Program-made: the position numbers and the translations under genes
The notes under the pieces: model-generated
The model's input: the letters and a program-made list of their open reading frames with translations, nothing else
The model's database searches: none
Told to the model about the DNA's origin: nothing
Part shown: piece by piece, positions 26,532 to 38,319 of the stretch
How the letters are laid out: each line of letters starts with the position of its first letter
Position numbering within the stretch: the first letter of the stretch is position 1
Origin: Candidatus Zixiibacteriota bacterium
GTDB lineage: Bacteria > Zixibacteria > MSB-5A5 > WJJR01
Reading direction: 5' to 3'
DNA length: 64,000 nt
Assembly: GCA_036397555.1 (NCBI GenBank)
Contig: DASWIS010000031.1
Span: 1-64,000 of the forward strand

Positions 26532-26699
26532 ATGGAAATCTGCGAGTATTGCGGCGAAGAAGTCGTCGTCGCGCCGTATCATCACCGCGGCCACACGTAC
26601 TGCTCAAAGAGCTGTGCGGAAGAGCATGCGATGGAGTTATCGGCGTCAGGCGATGACGACGACGATGAGCCGTTTGATGACGATGATGATATGACCTAA
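26532..26699 (+). CDS. Small zinc-ribbon protein with acidic tail (55 aa)
   Basis: A 55-residue protein: [20 protein letters not shown], then [13 protein letters not shown], then an Asp-rich tail ([15 protein letters not shown]). Four Cys in two CxxC/CxxxC pairs and nearby His suggest a treble-clef or TRASH/MYM-like zinc site. GGAGGAGG lies about nine bases before the ATG, which strongly supports translation. It ends 50 bp upstream of accC. I do not recognise a named family; a small nucleic-acid or protein-binding regulator is possible (inference). Confidence 0.75.
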   Translation: MEICEYCGEEVVVAPYHHRGHTYCSKSCAEEHAMELSASGDDDDDEPFDDDDDMT

Positions 26700-26749
26700 G
26701 CCGAGTCCAACTCGATCGGTGCTCGCGTTCCGGACGCGGCAACACATAC

Positions 26750-28135
<1,386 letters not shown>

Positions 28136-28238
28136 TCATCCGCCCGGAAGATTTCCGTCACATTCTCACTGCAAGCACTTGCACGCGGCCGGGGCATTTC
28201 GGTTATTTTGCGGCCTGTTCTTACACCCGGGAGGCACC

Positions 28239-28619
28239 GTGACGCTGATCAAAGACAACTTGCGATACACCAAAGAACACGAATGGATTCTCATCGAGGG
28301 TGAAGTCGGGACTGTCGGGATCACCGACTTTGCGCAGGGGGAGCTGGGTGATGTCGTCTACCTTGAATTGCCCGAGGTCGGCGCCCCGGTCACGTTCGGC
28401 GAGTCATTCGGCACGATCGAGGCGGTCAAAGCCGTCGCCGAACTCTACGCCCCGGTTACGGGTACGATTACTGAGGTGAATACAGCCCTCTCAAACCAGG
28501 CGGCGCTCGTCAACTCCGACTGCTATGGAGCGGGTTGGATGGTCAAAATCAAGCTGTCGCATCCATCCGAAGTCGACGGGCTGTTGTCTCCGAAGGACTA
28601 TGAGCAACTGACGGCGTAG
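28239..28619 (+). CDS. gcvH: Glycine cleavage system H protein
   Basis: A 126-residue lipoyl carrier. It starts MTLIKDNLRYTKEHEWI and carries the lipoylation motif GTIEAVKAVAEL (Lys64), followed by NSDCYGAGWMVKIKL. It shuttles the aminomethyl group between the P, T and L proteins. The GTG at 28239 follows GGGAGGCACC, which sets the start. It is the first gene of a gcvH-gcvPA-(thioredoxin-like)-gcvPB cluster. gcvT and the lipoamide dehydrogenase gene are not in this window. Confidence 0.95.
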   Translation: MTLIKDNLRYTKEHEWILIEGEVGTVGITDFAQGELGDVVYLELPEVGAPVTFGESFGTIEAVKAVAELYAPVTGTITEVNTALSNQAALVNSDCYGAGWMVKIKLSHPSEVDGLLSPKDYEQLTA

Positions 28620-28642
28620 CGGAGTATCGACCGACGAATCGC

Positions 28643-30031
28643 ATGTCGTACACCCCACACACGGACGAGTCGCGCCGACGGATGCTCCATACTGTTGGTG
28701 TGGCGTCATTCGAGGAATTGCTCGCCGCCGTTCCCGAACCAGTGCGTCTGCGCGCGCCACTCGACATTGCCGATCCCCTGGCCGAGTCGGAGGTGGAGAG
28801 GATGGCGGAGACGCTGGCGGCCCGCAATGCGGTCACCCCCGCGGTGCTGTCGTTCCTCGGCGGGGGGATATACGATCATCATGTTCCGGCGGCCGTCGAT
28901 CATGTCGCGTCTCGTTCCGAGTATTACACCGCCTACACGCCGTATCAAGCCGAGGTCGCGCAGGGGACGCTGCAGGTCACGTACGAATACCAGTCGATGA
29001 TCCGTCGTCTCACCGCAATGGACACCGCCCAGGCATCCCTTTACGACGGCGGTTCCGCGGTCGCCGAAGCGGCCTTGATGGCGATGGCGCACACGGGACA
29101 GCGCGGTGTGGTGTTCGCCGGGGCGCTTAATCCGCGCTACCGCAGCGTGGTCGAGACCTATCTGACCGCACAGTCCGTCGAGATGAAATCGGCAATCGCC
29201 GACGACGGTCGCTGTGATTTCGGATTGCTCAACGACGCAGTCGGCCCCGACACGTCTTGCGTCATCATGCAGTCGCCGAATTACTTTGGGATGATCGACG
29301 ACTGGGCGCGGGCATCCGAAGTCGCGCACGGCCACGGGGCGCTGATGATCGCGGTATTCCATCCGATTTCGTTGGGCCAATTGAAGCCGCCGGGAGAATG
29401 CGGCGCAGATATTGCGGTCGGCGAAGGGCAGATGCTCGGCAATCCCCCGTCGTTCGGCGGGCCGCTGTTGGGCCTGTTTGCGACGCGACGCGAGTTCATT
29501 CGGCGCATTCCGGGACGGCTCGTCGGGCGGACGGTCGATGCGCGCGGGGCGACGGCCTATGTCATGACGTTGCGCACGCGGGAGCAGGACATCCGTCGGG
29601 AGAAGGCCACATCGAATATCTGCACGGCACAGGCGCTGTTGGCCACGCGAGCGGCCATCACGATGGCGCTGTTGGGGAAAGTCGGTATCACGAAGCTGGC
29701 CACAACCTGCAGCGAACGCGCCCACTATCTGGCGTCGCACATCGACGCCATCGAAAGTTTCCGGGTTCCGTTCGGGGCCGACTTCTTCAATGAGTTTGTC
29801 GTCGAATCCGATCGTCCCGCGCGCGATGTGCTGATGTCATTGCGAAAACGGGGAATTCAGGCCGGCATTGAACTCGGCGGGCGCTTCCCGGGATTCGAAC
29901 GGCGTTTTCTGGTCTGTGTCTCCGAGAAACATACCAGGGCGGATCTGGATCGCTTCGTCTCGGAACTGTCGCAGATGTCGGCGCATCCCGGCGCACGCGT
30001 CGGACGCGCCCAATCGAGTCATAATGTCTGA
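28643..30031 (+). CDS. gcvPA: Glycine dehydrogenase (decarboxylating) subunit 1
   Basis: A 462-residue N-terminal half of the split P protein. It has the typical start (YTPHTDESRRRMLHTVGV), FLGGGIYDHHVPAAVDH and SEYYTAYTPYQAEVAQGTLQ. Together with GcvPB it forms the PLP-dependent decarboxylase that passes the methylamine to GcvH. It follows gcvH by 23 bp, and its stop overlaps the next gene's start by 8 bp. Confidence 0.95.
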   Translation: MSYTPHTDESRRRMLHTVGVASFEELLAAVPEPVRLRAPLDIADPLAESEVERMAETLAARNAVTPAVLSFLGGGIYDHHVPAAVDHVASRSEYYTAYTPYQAEVAQGTLQVTYEYQSMIRRLTAMDTAQASLYDGGSAVAEAALMAMAHTGQRGVVFAGALNPRYRSVVETYLTAQSVEMKSAIADDGRCDFGLLNDAVGPDTSCVIMQSPNYFGMIDDWARASEVAHGHGALMIAVFHPISLGQLKPPGECGADIAVGEGQMLGNPPSFGGPLLGLFATRREFIRRIPGRLVGRTVDARGATAYVMTLRTREQDIRREKATSNICTAQALLATRAAITMALLGKVGITKLATTCSERAHYLASHIDAIESFRVPFGADFFNEFVVESDRPARDVLMSLRKRGIQAGIELGGRFPGFERRFLVCVSEKHTRADLDRFVSELSQMSAHPGARVGRAQSSHNV

Positions 30032-30944
30032 CCATTGCCGATTAACGTTTGCGCGACTTTGCACTCTGGTGTCCTGCGTCTGCGTGGCGGCTGCGTTTAC
30101 CGCATCGCCGGCGCCGGCACAAGATGACACTGCGCGGACGGTACCCACAGCGATCGCGTGGTACCATTCACTGGACCAGGCGCAGGCGGAAGCACGCAAG
30201 TCCAGGCGCGATATCGCCGTCGTCTTCTACACGAACTGGTGCCGTTGGTGCGATTCTCTCTCAGCGACGACGCTGATCGACCCCGGCCTTCTCGGGTTGC
30301 AGTCCCGAATCGTGTTCGCGCGCGTCAATGCCGAATCCGATACGGCGGCGGCCGCGAAGTTTGCCGTTCGCCGCTACCCGACGATCGTGATCCTCACCAA
30401 AGATGGTCTGGAAACGGATCGTGTGATCGGGTACGAATCGCCCGAGGAGTTTGTCCAATCGATCGATGACGCGCTGGCCGGCCGCGGCACGCTGGCGGCA
30501 TTGGAAGATCTCCAGAAGAAGAACTCGCGGGAGCAGAAGTATGCCGTGATGGTCGCCCAAAAGAAAATGGACCGTGGGCTCTTTGAGGAAACGCGTGACC
30601 TGTTGCAGCGAGTGCTCCAGCATGAAGCGCGCGATCCCACTGCCGCCTCAGAAGACGCGCTCCGCCTGTCGGCGTTGCTGGCACGTGAAACCGGCAACTG
30701 GTACAGAGCGGCCGAGGCGTTTCGCCGCCTGCTCAAGGAGTTCCCGAAGACCGCATACAAGCAGGAAGCCGAGCTCTACATCCCCTGGCTGTATGTCCAG
30801 GCGGGCGACACGACATCGGCCCTGCGCCATTACGCCGCCTATCTGGACTCTTACGGCGAATCCGGGGACGGCGAGTGGGTCAAAGAGCAGCTATCCCGGC
30901 TAAAGCCACCCGACGGAGCGCCATCGTCGTCGTCGACCGACTGA
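30024..30944 (+). CDS. Exported thioredoxin-fold protein with TPR-like tail
   Basis: A 306-residue protein with a signal peptide (residues 1-32, ending near PAPAQ). A thioredoxin-like domain (about 40-155) carries FYTNWCRWCDSLSATT, the WCxxC redox site, and cis-Pro context RRYPTIVIL. A helical, TPR-like region follows (about 165-290). Such proteins are periplasmic thiol oxidoreductases. It is placed between the two halves of the glycine P protein with an 8-bp overlap to gcvPA, so they are translationally coupled. The meaning of that coupling is unknown; a cytoplasmic glycine cleavage partner is unlikely if the signal peptide is used. Confidence 0.85.
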   Translation: MSDHCRLTFARLCTLVSCVCVAAAFTASPAPAQDDTARTVPTAIAWYHSLDQAQAEARKSRRDIAVVFYTNWCRWCDSLSATTLIDPGLLGLQSRIVFARVNAESDTAAAAKFAVRRYPTIVILTKDGLETDRVIGYESPEEFVQSIDDALAGRGTLAALEDLQKKNSREQKYAVMVAQKKMDRGLFEETRDLLQRVLQHEARDPTAASEDALRLSALLARETGNWYRAAEAFRRLLKEFPKTAYKQEAELYIPWLYVQAGDTTSALRHYAAYLDSYGESGDGEWVKEQLSRLKPPDGAPSSSSTD

Positions 30945-30968
30945 CAGTTCCGTGAGAAAGACATCCAT

Positions 30969-32426
30969 ATGGAACGACTGAAGGGCACAACGATCTTTGA
31001 CTTATCGCAGACAGGGGCGCGCGGTGTTGCCGTCGCCGAAGGCGCCGTGCCGTCCGACCCGCGTTGGCACATTCGAACCTCACTACAGCGCCGTGAGCCG
31101 CCGGACTGGCCCGAAGTCGCCGAGCCCGATGTCGTGCGACACTATACGCGCTTGTCGACTTACAATCACCACCTCGACAAGAACACCTACCCGTTGGGTT
31201 CCTGTACGATGAAGTACAACCCCAAGATCAACGACCGCGCGGCGGCGTTGCCGGGATTTTCGCGTCTGCATCCCGAAGTGACCGATGCCGACTGCCAGGG
31301 CGCGTTGCAGTTGATCTGGGAGTTGGCGCGCGATCTGGCGGTCATCACCGGAATGCACGAAATGCGACTACAGCCGTCCGCCGGGGCGCAGGGCGAAATG
31401 GTGGGGTTGCTGATGGCGCGGGCCTATCATCGCAAGCGCAGTGGGGACCGGACGAAGGTCCTGATTCCCGATTCCGCGCACGGCACCAATCCTGCCTCGG
31501 TGACGCTGGCGGGGTTCGAGACTGTCGCAATCAAATCGAACAAACAGGGTCTGGTCGACCCCGAGGCATTGGATCACGCGCTCGATGAGAGCGTCGCCTG
31601 CCTGATGCTGACCAATCCGAATACGCTGGGACTGTTCGAGAAGGAAATTGTCCGCATCGCCGCAATGTGCCACGACAAGGGCGCGCTTCTGTACAACGAT
31701 GGCGCCAACACCAATGCGCTGCTGGGCATTGCGCGTGCCGGCGACATGGGGTTCGACGTGCTCCACCTGAACCTGCACAAGACATTCTCCACCCCCCATG
31801 GCGGCGGCGGTCCCGGCGCCGCGGCTGTCGGCGCAAACGCTGCACTCGCGCCCTTTCTGCCCGGCTCACCGATTCGCAGAGTCTCCGGTGACGACGGCGC
31901 AGAGCACTACGTGCGATCGGCGCCCGGCCCCGATGCGATCGGCTCGGTTCATCCGTTCTTCGGCAACTTCGGGTTGCTCGTGCGCGCATATGTATACATC
32001 CGCACGCTGGGCGCTGCCGGACTGGCGCAGGCCTCGCGCGATGCCATCCTGGCGGCGAACTATCTGCGCGCGCGGATCAAGGACGCGTACGATGTCCCCC
32101 ACGCGGGCCCGTGCATGCATGAGTTTGTCGCATCGGCCGTTCGACAGAAGGCCCAGGGGGTGCGCGCCGGACAGATCGCCAAGCGGCTGCTGGACTTCGG
32201 TGTCCATGCCCCCACGGTCTATTTCCCGCTGATCGTGCCGGAGGCATTGATGATCGAACCGACTGAGACCGAAAGTCTCGCACGTCTCGATGCCTATGCC
32301 GATGCCCTTCTGCAGATCGCCCACGAGGTCGAGCACGATCCGGAATTGGTCAACAGCGCTCCCCACGAGACACCGTTCCTGCGCATCGACGAAGCCCGGG
32401 CCGCGCGCGATCTCGACGTCGGATAG
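30969..32426 (+). CDS. gcvPB: Glycine dehydrogenase (decarboxylating) subunit 2
   Basis: A 485-residue C-terminal half of the P protein. The PLP lysine is in NLHKTFSTPHGGGGPG (Lys271). LGSCTMKYNPKIN, PSAGAQGEMVGLL and SAHGTNPASV are also family motifs. It starts 24 bp after the thioredoxin-like gene. GcvPA and GcvPB act as a heterotetramer to decarboxylate glycine. Confidence 0.96.
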   Translation: MERLKGTTIFDLSQTGARGVAVAEGAVPSDPRWHIRTSLQRREPPDWPEVAEPDVVRHYTRLSTYNHHLDKNTYPLGSCTMKYNPKINDRAAALPGFSRLHPEVTDADCQGALQLIWELARDLAVITGMHEMRLQPSAGAQGEMVGLLMARAYHRKRSGDRTKVLIPDSAHGTNPASVTLAGFETVAIKSNKQGLVDPEALDHALDESVACLMLTNPNTLGLFEKEIVRIAAMCHDKGALLYNDGANTNALLGIARAGDMGFDVLHLNLHKTFSTPHGGGGPGAAAVGANAALAPFLPGSPIRRVSGDDGAEHYVRSAPGPDAIGSVHPFFGNFGLLVRAYVYIRTLGAAGLAQASRDAILAANYLRARIKDAYDVPHAGPCMHEFVASAVRQKAQGVRAGQIAKRLLDFGVHAPTVYFPLIVPEALMIEPTETESLARLDAYADALLQIAHEVEHDPELVNSAPHETPFLRIDEARAARDLDVG

Positions 32427-32511
32427 CGACGCGATGCAGCGGAGCCCCGTATCCCTTCTCGTTGACTCTTCAATTCGCCGGGCCCTATGTCGCGGGCGGA
32501 TCAGTCACCGC

Positions 32512-33930
32512 ATGAGTTGGTCACTGGACAAGGTGTCGGTTTGGTACGAGACGCCCGACGGTGTTGTTCGCGCACTTGACGAGGTGTCCCTGAGTGTCAG
32601 GGCCGGAGAACGCGTTGCCATTACCGGCGGCAACGGTTCGGGAAAGTCCACGCTCGGTCTCTGCCTTGCGGGGTTGATTTCACCGTCATGTGGACACGTC
32701 CGCTCATCGTCACCGGCGGCGGTTGTCTTCCAATCCCCCGATGACAACCTGATTGCGGCCACACCGGGAGACGAAATCGCGCTCACGCTCGAGCACCGAT
32801 TTGGAAGTGACGTCACCGAGAGCGCGGTGAAGCAATGCCTTGCTCGATTCGGATTGTCACACTTGGGCACGCGCCCGATGGAACGGCTTTCCGGAGGCGA
32901 GCGTCAGGTGATCGCCCTCGCCTGCGCGCTCACAGCGGGACGAGACCTGCTGGTTCTGGATGAGCCGACGGCGCACTTGGACCCGCCTGCCCGGCGGTCG
33001 ATTCTTGAGGCGCTGATCCACATGCCGTCCGACTCGAGCCGTGGCGTCGCGCGCGTTCTGATCACGCAATACGAAAATGAGGTTCGACAGTGCGAACGTG
33101 TAATTCATCTGGGCGCGGGGCGCGTCCTCTATGACGGCCATCCGGACGGTTGGTCGGGATTGGAGTCTGAGTACGGCCACGGCGATGTGCCCGATGATAT
33201 GCCCCTCAGGACAGGAAGGGAAATCCTGCAGACGGTCGGCCTGTCTCAGTTGGACAGTCCCGGATGGCCGCTGCCGGCATCGGCGCTGGCTGACATCCAC
33301 GTATCGATCCGACAAGGCGAAGCCATCGCGATCTGCGGTCCCATCGGATCGGGGAAGACCACGTTCGCATACCACTTGGCAGGGTTGATAGCGAAGTTTG
33401 CCGGCCGCATCGAGCGGTTTTCGTTTTCCGGACGGCGCGACTTCCTCCCGGTTGTCATGATTCAGTTCCCGGAACGCCAGTTATTCTGCCCGACGGTCGA
33501 CGAGGACATCGCGTTCGGTCTCAGACGGCGCGGTTACTCGGGCGCGGACATTCAATCCACGACACTGCGCGTCATGTCGCACTTCGGATTGCCGATGGCG
33601 ACTTTTGCGCAACGTTCTCCGTTTTCGCTGTCCGGAGGGCAGAAGCGCCGCGCCGCGTTGGCGTGCCTGTCGGCTCTGCCGGCCGATCTGTATATCCTCG
33701 ATGAACCGAACGCATCCTTGGATGGCGAGGGCTACGCCTCGCTGTCGGGACAATGCCGTCGCTGGCTCAACGACGAAAAGAGCTTCATTCTGATCTCTCA
33801 CGATTTGGCTTTTCTTCGCGCCCTGACACGACGGGTTTGGGTGCTCGACCGCGGCCGCATCCTTTTCGATGGGAGTTGGGCAGAATTGGATCGATCACCG
33901 CAGGTCCTTGAATCCATTGGGTTTCGCTGA
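32512..33930 (+). CDS. ECF-transporter duplicated ATPase (EcfA1-EcfA2 fusion)
   Basis: A 472-residue protein with two ABC ATPase domains. Domain 1: Walker A GGNGSGKST, Q-loop FQSPDDNLIAAT, signature LSGGERQ, Walker B LLVLDEPTAHLDP. Domain 2: Walker A GPIGSGKTT, QFPERQLFCPTVDEDIAFGL, signature LSGGQKRRAALA, Walker B LYILDEPNASLDG. The fused pair powers vitamin or metal uptake with an EcfT membrane protein and an S component. An EcfT-like gene lies 24.5 kb away (58476-59267); no S component was found. The ATG at 32512 starts at the first strand; ATG 32434 would add 26 residues. Confidence 0.9.
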   Translation: MSWSLDKVSVWYETPDGVVRALDEVSLSVRAGERVAITGGNGSGKSTLGLCLAGLISPSCGHVRSSSPAAVVFQSPDDNLIAATPGDEIALTLEHRFGSDVTESAVKQCLARFGLSHLGTRPMERLSGGERQVIALACALTAGRDLLVLDEPTAHLDPPARRSILEALIHMPSDSSRGVARVLITQYENEVRQCERVIHLGAGRVLYDGHPDGWSGLESEYGHGDVPDDMPLRTGREILQTVGLSQLDSPGWPLPASALADIHVSIRQGEAIAICGPIGSGKTTFAYHLAGLIAKFAGRIERFSFSGRRDFLPVVMIQFPERQLFCPTVDEDIAFGLRRRGYSGADIQSTTLRVMSHFGLPMATFAQRSPFSLSGGQKRRAALACLSALPADLYILDEPNASLDGEGYASLSGQCRRWLNDEKSFILISHDLAFLRALTRRVWVLDRGRILFDGSWAELDRSPQVLESIGFR

Positions 33931-33967
33931 CTCGGCTCCGATGCGCGCTGCGTTGAATCAGGTGGAA

Positions 33968-34735
<768 letters not shown>

Positions 34736-34776
34736 TTGCGGACTTCCAATACACGCAGTCCTGGGAATACAATCAG

Positions 34777-35832
34777 ATGGTCGTGACAAACAGACCGAAG
34801 CGCCGCGCCAGGGCCGACGTGGCCCAGCCGGTCGAAACGATCGACAGCCCGCCGCCTGTCGATTCCTCGCGCCGCGCCGGCACGCTCCAAATCAAACACC
34901 TGCTCGGATTGGAGGGAGTGTGCCGCGAGGATTTGGAGCTGATCCTGACCACGTCCGAGTCCTTCAAGGGCGTGCTGGATCGTCCGGTCAAGAAAGTGCC
35001 CCCGTTGCGCGGACAGACAGTCGTCAACCTGTTCTACGAGCCGTCGACGCGAACGCGCATCTCATTTGAGCTCGCCGAGAAACGGTTGTCGGCCGACGTG
35101 GTCAACTTCGCCGCCTCGACATCGTCGGTTGCCAAGGGCGAATCGCTCCGCGATACGGTCAACAACATCCTCGCGATGAAGACCGACGTCGTCGTGATTC
35201 GGCATCCGTCTCCCGGCACACCGCACTTCCTGGCGCGCACAACCAACGCCATCGTGCTCAATGCCGGCGACGGCGCCCATGAGCATCCCACACAGGGACT
35301 GCTCGATATCTACACGCTCTGGGAGCGTTGGGGGAGTCTGGCCGGAAAGCGCGTGCTGATTGTCGGCGACATCCTGCATTCGCGAGTGGCGCGATCGAAT
35401 ATCTGGGGATTGATGACAATGGGCGCCGAAGTCGCGGTCTGTGGCCCGGCGACCCTGACTCCGAAGGAATTCGCCGAGCTGGGCGTATCGGTTTACACGA
35501 ATCTCGACCGCGCGCTCGAATACGGCTTTGACGCGATTAATGTTCTCCGCATCCAAAGTGAACGCCAAAAGAGCGACTTTCTTCCGACACTGCGAGAGTA
35601 CTCGCGTCTGTTCGGCGTCAATGCCGCACGCGCGTCACGATTGCGTGACGGCGGCCTCATCATGCACCCGGGGCCGATGAACCGTGGCGTCGAGATTACA
35701 TCGGAAGTCGCCGACAGTCCGATTTCGGTAATCCTCGACCAGGTGACCAACGGTCTGGCCGTGCGCATGGCGGTGTTGTACCTGCTGTGTGGCGGCCAGG
35801 CGCCGGAGAATAATCCCGGAGCGAGCGCATGA
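34777..35832 (+). CDS. pyrB: Aspartate carbamoyltransferase, catalytic subunit
   Basis: A 351-residue transcarbamoylase. Carbamoyl-phosphate site [19 protein letters not shown], aspartate-side motifs [10 protein letters not shown] and [12 protein letters not shown] are intact. It makes N-carbamoyl-aspartate from carbamoyl phosphate and aspartate. An N-terminal extension of about 35 basic/Pro-rich residues precedes the core. It overlaps pyrC by four bases. No pyrI is present. Confidence 0.95.
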   Translation: MVVTNRPKRRARADVAQPVETIDSPPPVDSSRRAGTLQIKHLLGLEGVCREDLELILTTSESFKGVLDRPVKKVPPLRGQTVVNLFYEPSTRTRISFELAEKRLSADVVNFAASTSSVAKGESLRDTVNNILAMKTDVVVIRHPSPGTPHFLARTTNAIVLNAGDGAHEHPTQGLLDIYTLWERWGSLAGKRVLIVGDILHSRVARSNIWGLMTMGAEVAVCGPATLTPKEFAELGVSVYTNLDRALEYGFDAINVLRIQSERQKSDFLPTLREYSRLFGVNAARASRLRDGGLIMHPGPMNRGVEITSEVADSPISVILDQVTNGLAVRMAVLYLLCGGQAPENNPGASA

Positions 35833-37163
35833 GGAGATCGCAATCACCGCGCACGCGGCTCATCTTCGGTGGGCGCGTCATCGATCCCGCGTCAGGGCAT
35901 GACGGTGCCGCCGATGTGTTGATCGCAGCGGACGGGACAGTCGCCGGGATCCATCCAAAATCGTCCGACAACTACAGCTCGATCCCCGACGCCGAGCGCA
36001 TCGATGCGAGCGGGATGATCGTCGCGCCCGGCTTCGTCGATTTGCACGTGCATCTGCGCGAACCGGGGCGCGAAGATGAAGAGACCGTCGCCAGCGGCTC
36101 CGCCGCCGGTGTACGGGGCGGGTTCACTACCGTCTGCTGTATGCCGAATACCGAACCGGCGATCGCCGATCAGGAAACTGTCCGATTCGTCCTGCATCGC
36201 GCGGAGGAAGCGCCCGGACGGGTCCATCCGATCGGCGCCATCACCCGTGAACGACAGGGTCACTCGCTGGCCGAGATCGCCGAGATGGTCGATGCCGGCG
36301 CCATTGCCTTCTCCGACGACGGTTCCCCGGTGGCGTCGGCCGGGCTGTTGCGGCGTGCGATGGAGTACTCACGGATGTTTGACGTGCCCATCGCGTCACA
36401 TTGCGAAACACCCGATTTGTCCGGCGACGGTGTGATGCACGAGGGCGTCGTGTCGATGAAGCTGGGTCTGCGCGGCATACCGGCGATTTCCGAGGAAATC
36501 TGCGTGGCCCGTGACATCGCGCTGGCACGCGTCACCGGAGCGCACTTGCACGTCTGTCATGTGTCCACCGAAGGGTCGGTTGAAATCATCCGCAAAGCCA
36601 AACAGTCGGGAGTCCGCGTAACGGCCGAGGTCACCCCGCATCATCTGACATTGACCGATGATCTCATTGCCCGGCAATTCGATCCGCTGCTGAAAGTCAA
36701 CCCGCCGCTGCGGACCGCGCGCGACGTCGAAGCATGCCGCGCGGGATTGGCCGATGGCACTTTGGATTGCATCGCCACCGATCATGCCCCGCACGCCGAG
36801 CAGGAAAAGGACGGCGAATTCGATCTGGCGCCGTTCGGCATGATCGGCCTGGAGACTGCGCTCGGAGTTTCTGTTCGGGCCATGGTGGAATCGAAGCTGC
36901 TGGATTGGAGCGGTCTGATCGATCGACTCACGCGCCGTCCCGCCGAGGTCTTCGGCATCGAAGCCGGCACGCTGCAAAAGGGGCGTGCCGCCGATGTGGT
37001 CATACTCGATCCGCGGGCCAAGTGGACAGTGACGCCCGATACACTGATTTCGCGCTCGAAAAACTCGCCGTTCTTTGGCTGGGAGATAACCGGCACAACC
37101 GTCGCGACTGTCGTGGGCGGGCATCTGGTCTATTCGGCGAATGGACACAATGGATACCCTTAA
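35829..37163 (+). CDS. pyrC: Dihydroorotase
   Basis: A 444-residue class I dihydroorotase. Metal motifs are [13 protein letters not shown] (HxH), [24 protein letters not shown] and [10 protein letters not shown]. It cyclises carbamoyl-aspartate. The start overlaps pyrB (ATGA). Its last 23 bases overlap the next gene, so the pyrimidine genes are physically coupled to the glycan genes downstream. Confidence 0.95.
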   Translation: MRRSQSPRTRLIFGGRVIDPASGHDGAADVLIAADGTVAGIHPKSSDNYSSIPDAERIDASGMIVAPGFVDLHVHLREPGREDEETVASGSAAGVRGGFTTVCCMPNTEPAIADQETVRFVLHRAEEAPGRVHPIGAITRERQGHSLAEIAEMVDAGAIAFSDDGSPVASAGLLRRAMEYSRMFDVPIASHCETPDLSGDGVMHEGVVSMKLGLRGIPAISEEICVARDIALARVTGAHLHVCHVSTEGSVEIIRKAKQSGVRVTAEVTPHHLTLTDDLIARQFDPLLKVNPPLRTARDVEACRAGLADGTLDCIATDHAPHAEQEKDGEFDLAPFGMIGLETALGVSVRAMVESKLLDWSGLIDRLTRRPAEVFGIEAGTLQKGRAADVVILDPRAKWTVTPDTLISRSKNSPFFGWEITGTTVATVVGGHLVYSANGHNGYP

Positions 37164-38319
37164 AACTCGAGCAAATGCATCGGCTGCGCCCGCGACGAGC
37201 CCCCGCGTGCCGTTCCTCGATCTGAAGGCGCAGTATGCCTCGATCAAGCACGAGGTCGACGCGGCCATTTCATCTGTCATCAACGATTCCGCGTTCATCC
37301 TCGGGCGGGCGGTGGCCGAGTTCGAAACGGACTTCGCGCAATATTGCGGCGTTCAACACTGTGTCGCGGTCAATTCCGGCACATCGGCCATTCATCTGGC
37401 ACTGCTGGCGGCGGGTGTCGGACCCGGCGATGAGGTCATCGCGCCGGCCAACACCTTTATTGCGACTTGCGCTCCCATCGTGTATTGCGGGGCAACTCCG
37501 GTCTTAGTCGATGTCGACCCGGCAACATACAACATCGATCCCGAACTCGTGAAGACGGCATTGACTCGGCGAACCAAGGTCATTATGCCCGTGCATCTCT
37601 ACGGTCGTCCCGCGCCGATCGAGGAATTGCGCGCGATAGCCCAGGAGGCCGGTGCTGTCATGATTGAAGACGCCTGTCAGGCGCACGGCGCAATGTACAA
37701 GAATCGCCGTGTCGGGCAATTCGGCGACGCGGCGTGCTTTTCGTTCTATCCCGGTAAGAATCTCGGCGCATACGGCGAAGGCGGCGCGATCGTGACCAAC
37801 AATGCCGGCTGGGCGGACAAGCTGCGACTCTGGCGCGATCATGGCTCCAGCCGCAAGTACCATCATGATCTGTTGGGGTACAATTATCGCCTCGAGGGAA
37901 TCCAGGGCGCGGTGCTGGGCGTCAAGCTACGGCATCTGGACGATTGGAATTCTACACGCCGGGAGCGCGCCTCGCGGTATCGTCGGTTGCTGCAAGGGGC
38001 CAATCTCGACTTGCCGCCCGAAGACAACGACGCACAATCGGTCTATCATCTCTTCGTCGTGCAGGTCGACGAGCGGGATCGTTTTCAGCACGACCTGAAA
38101 GCGGCCGGCATCGACACCCTGATTCACTACCCGATACCCGTTCACAAGCAGCCGGCGTTTGCCGCGATGAACCAACTGAACTTCCCGGTGACCGAGCGAT
38201 TGGCCGCCCGCATTGTCTCGCTCCCGATCTATCCGGAACTGACCAACGCACAGCAGGACCATGTCGCGGCTGTAGCGCGCGCCTCCGCTGCCCAAACGAT
38301 GAACGAAATCAATCGATGA
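37141..38319 (+). CDS. DegT/DnrJ/EryC1/StrS-type sugar aminotransferase
   Basis: A 392-residue PLP enzyme of the sugar aminotransferase family. The internal-aldimine lysine is in FSFYPGKNLGAYGEGG, and FLDLKAQYASIK, GVGPGDEVIAPANTFIA and EDACQAHGA are diagnostic. It aminates a nucleotide-linked keto sugar. The substrate cannot be told from sequence alone. It overlaps pyrC by 23 bp and the glycosyltransferase by 4 bp, which places it in the glycan operon that runs to about 45.8 kb. Confidence 0.93.
   Translation: MDTMDTLKTRANASAAPATSPRVPFLDLKAQYASIKHEVDAAISSVINDSAFILGRAVAEFETDFAQYCGVQHCVAVNSGTSAIHLALLAAGVGPGDEVIAPANTFIATCAPIVYCGATPVLVDVDPATYNIDPELVKTALTRRTKVIMPVHLYGRPAPIEELRAIAQEAGAVMIEDACQAHGAMYKNRRVGQFGDAACFSFYPGKNLGAYGEGGAIVTNNAGWADKLRLWRDHGSSRKYHHDLLGYNYRLEGIQGAVLGVKLRHLDDWNSTRRERASRYRRLLQGANLDLPPEDNDAQSVYHLFVVQVDERDRFQHDLKAAGIDTLIHYPIPVHKQPAFAAMNQLNFPVTERLAARIVSLPIYPELTNAQQDHVAAVARASAAQTMNEINR

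Noticed and set aside
26401-26694. Overlapping 97-codon frame upstream of accC
   Set aside because: It lies in another frame over the zinc-ribbon gene; its sequence is low complexity and has no Shine-Dalgarno, whereas the 55-codon gene has one.
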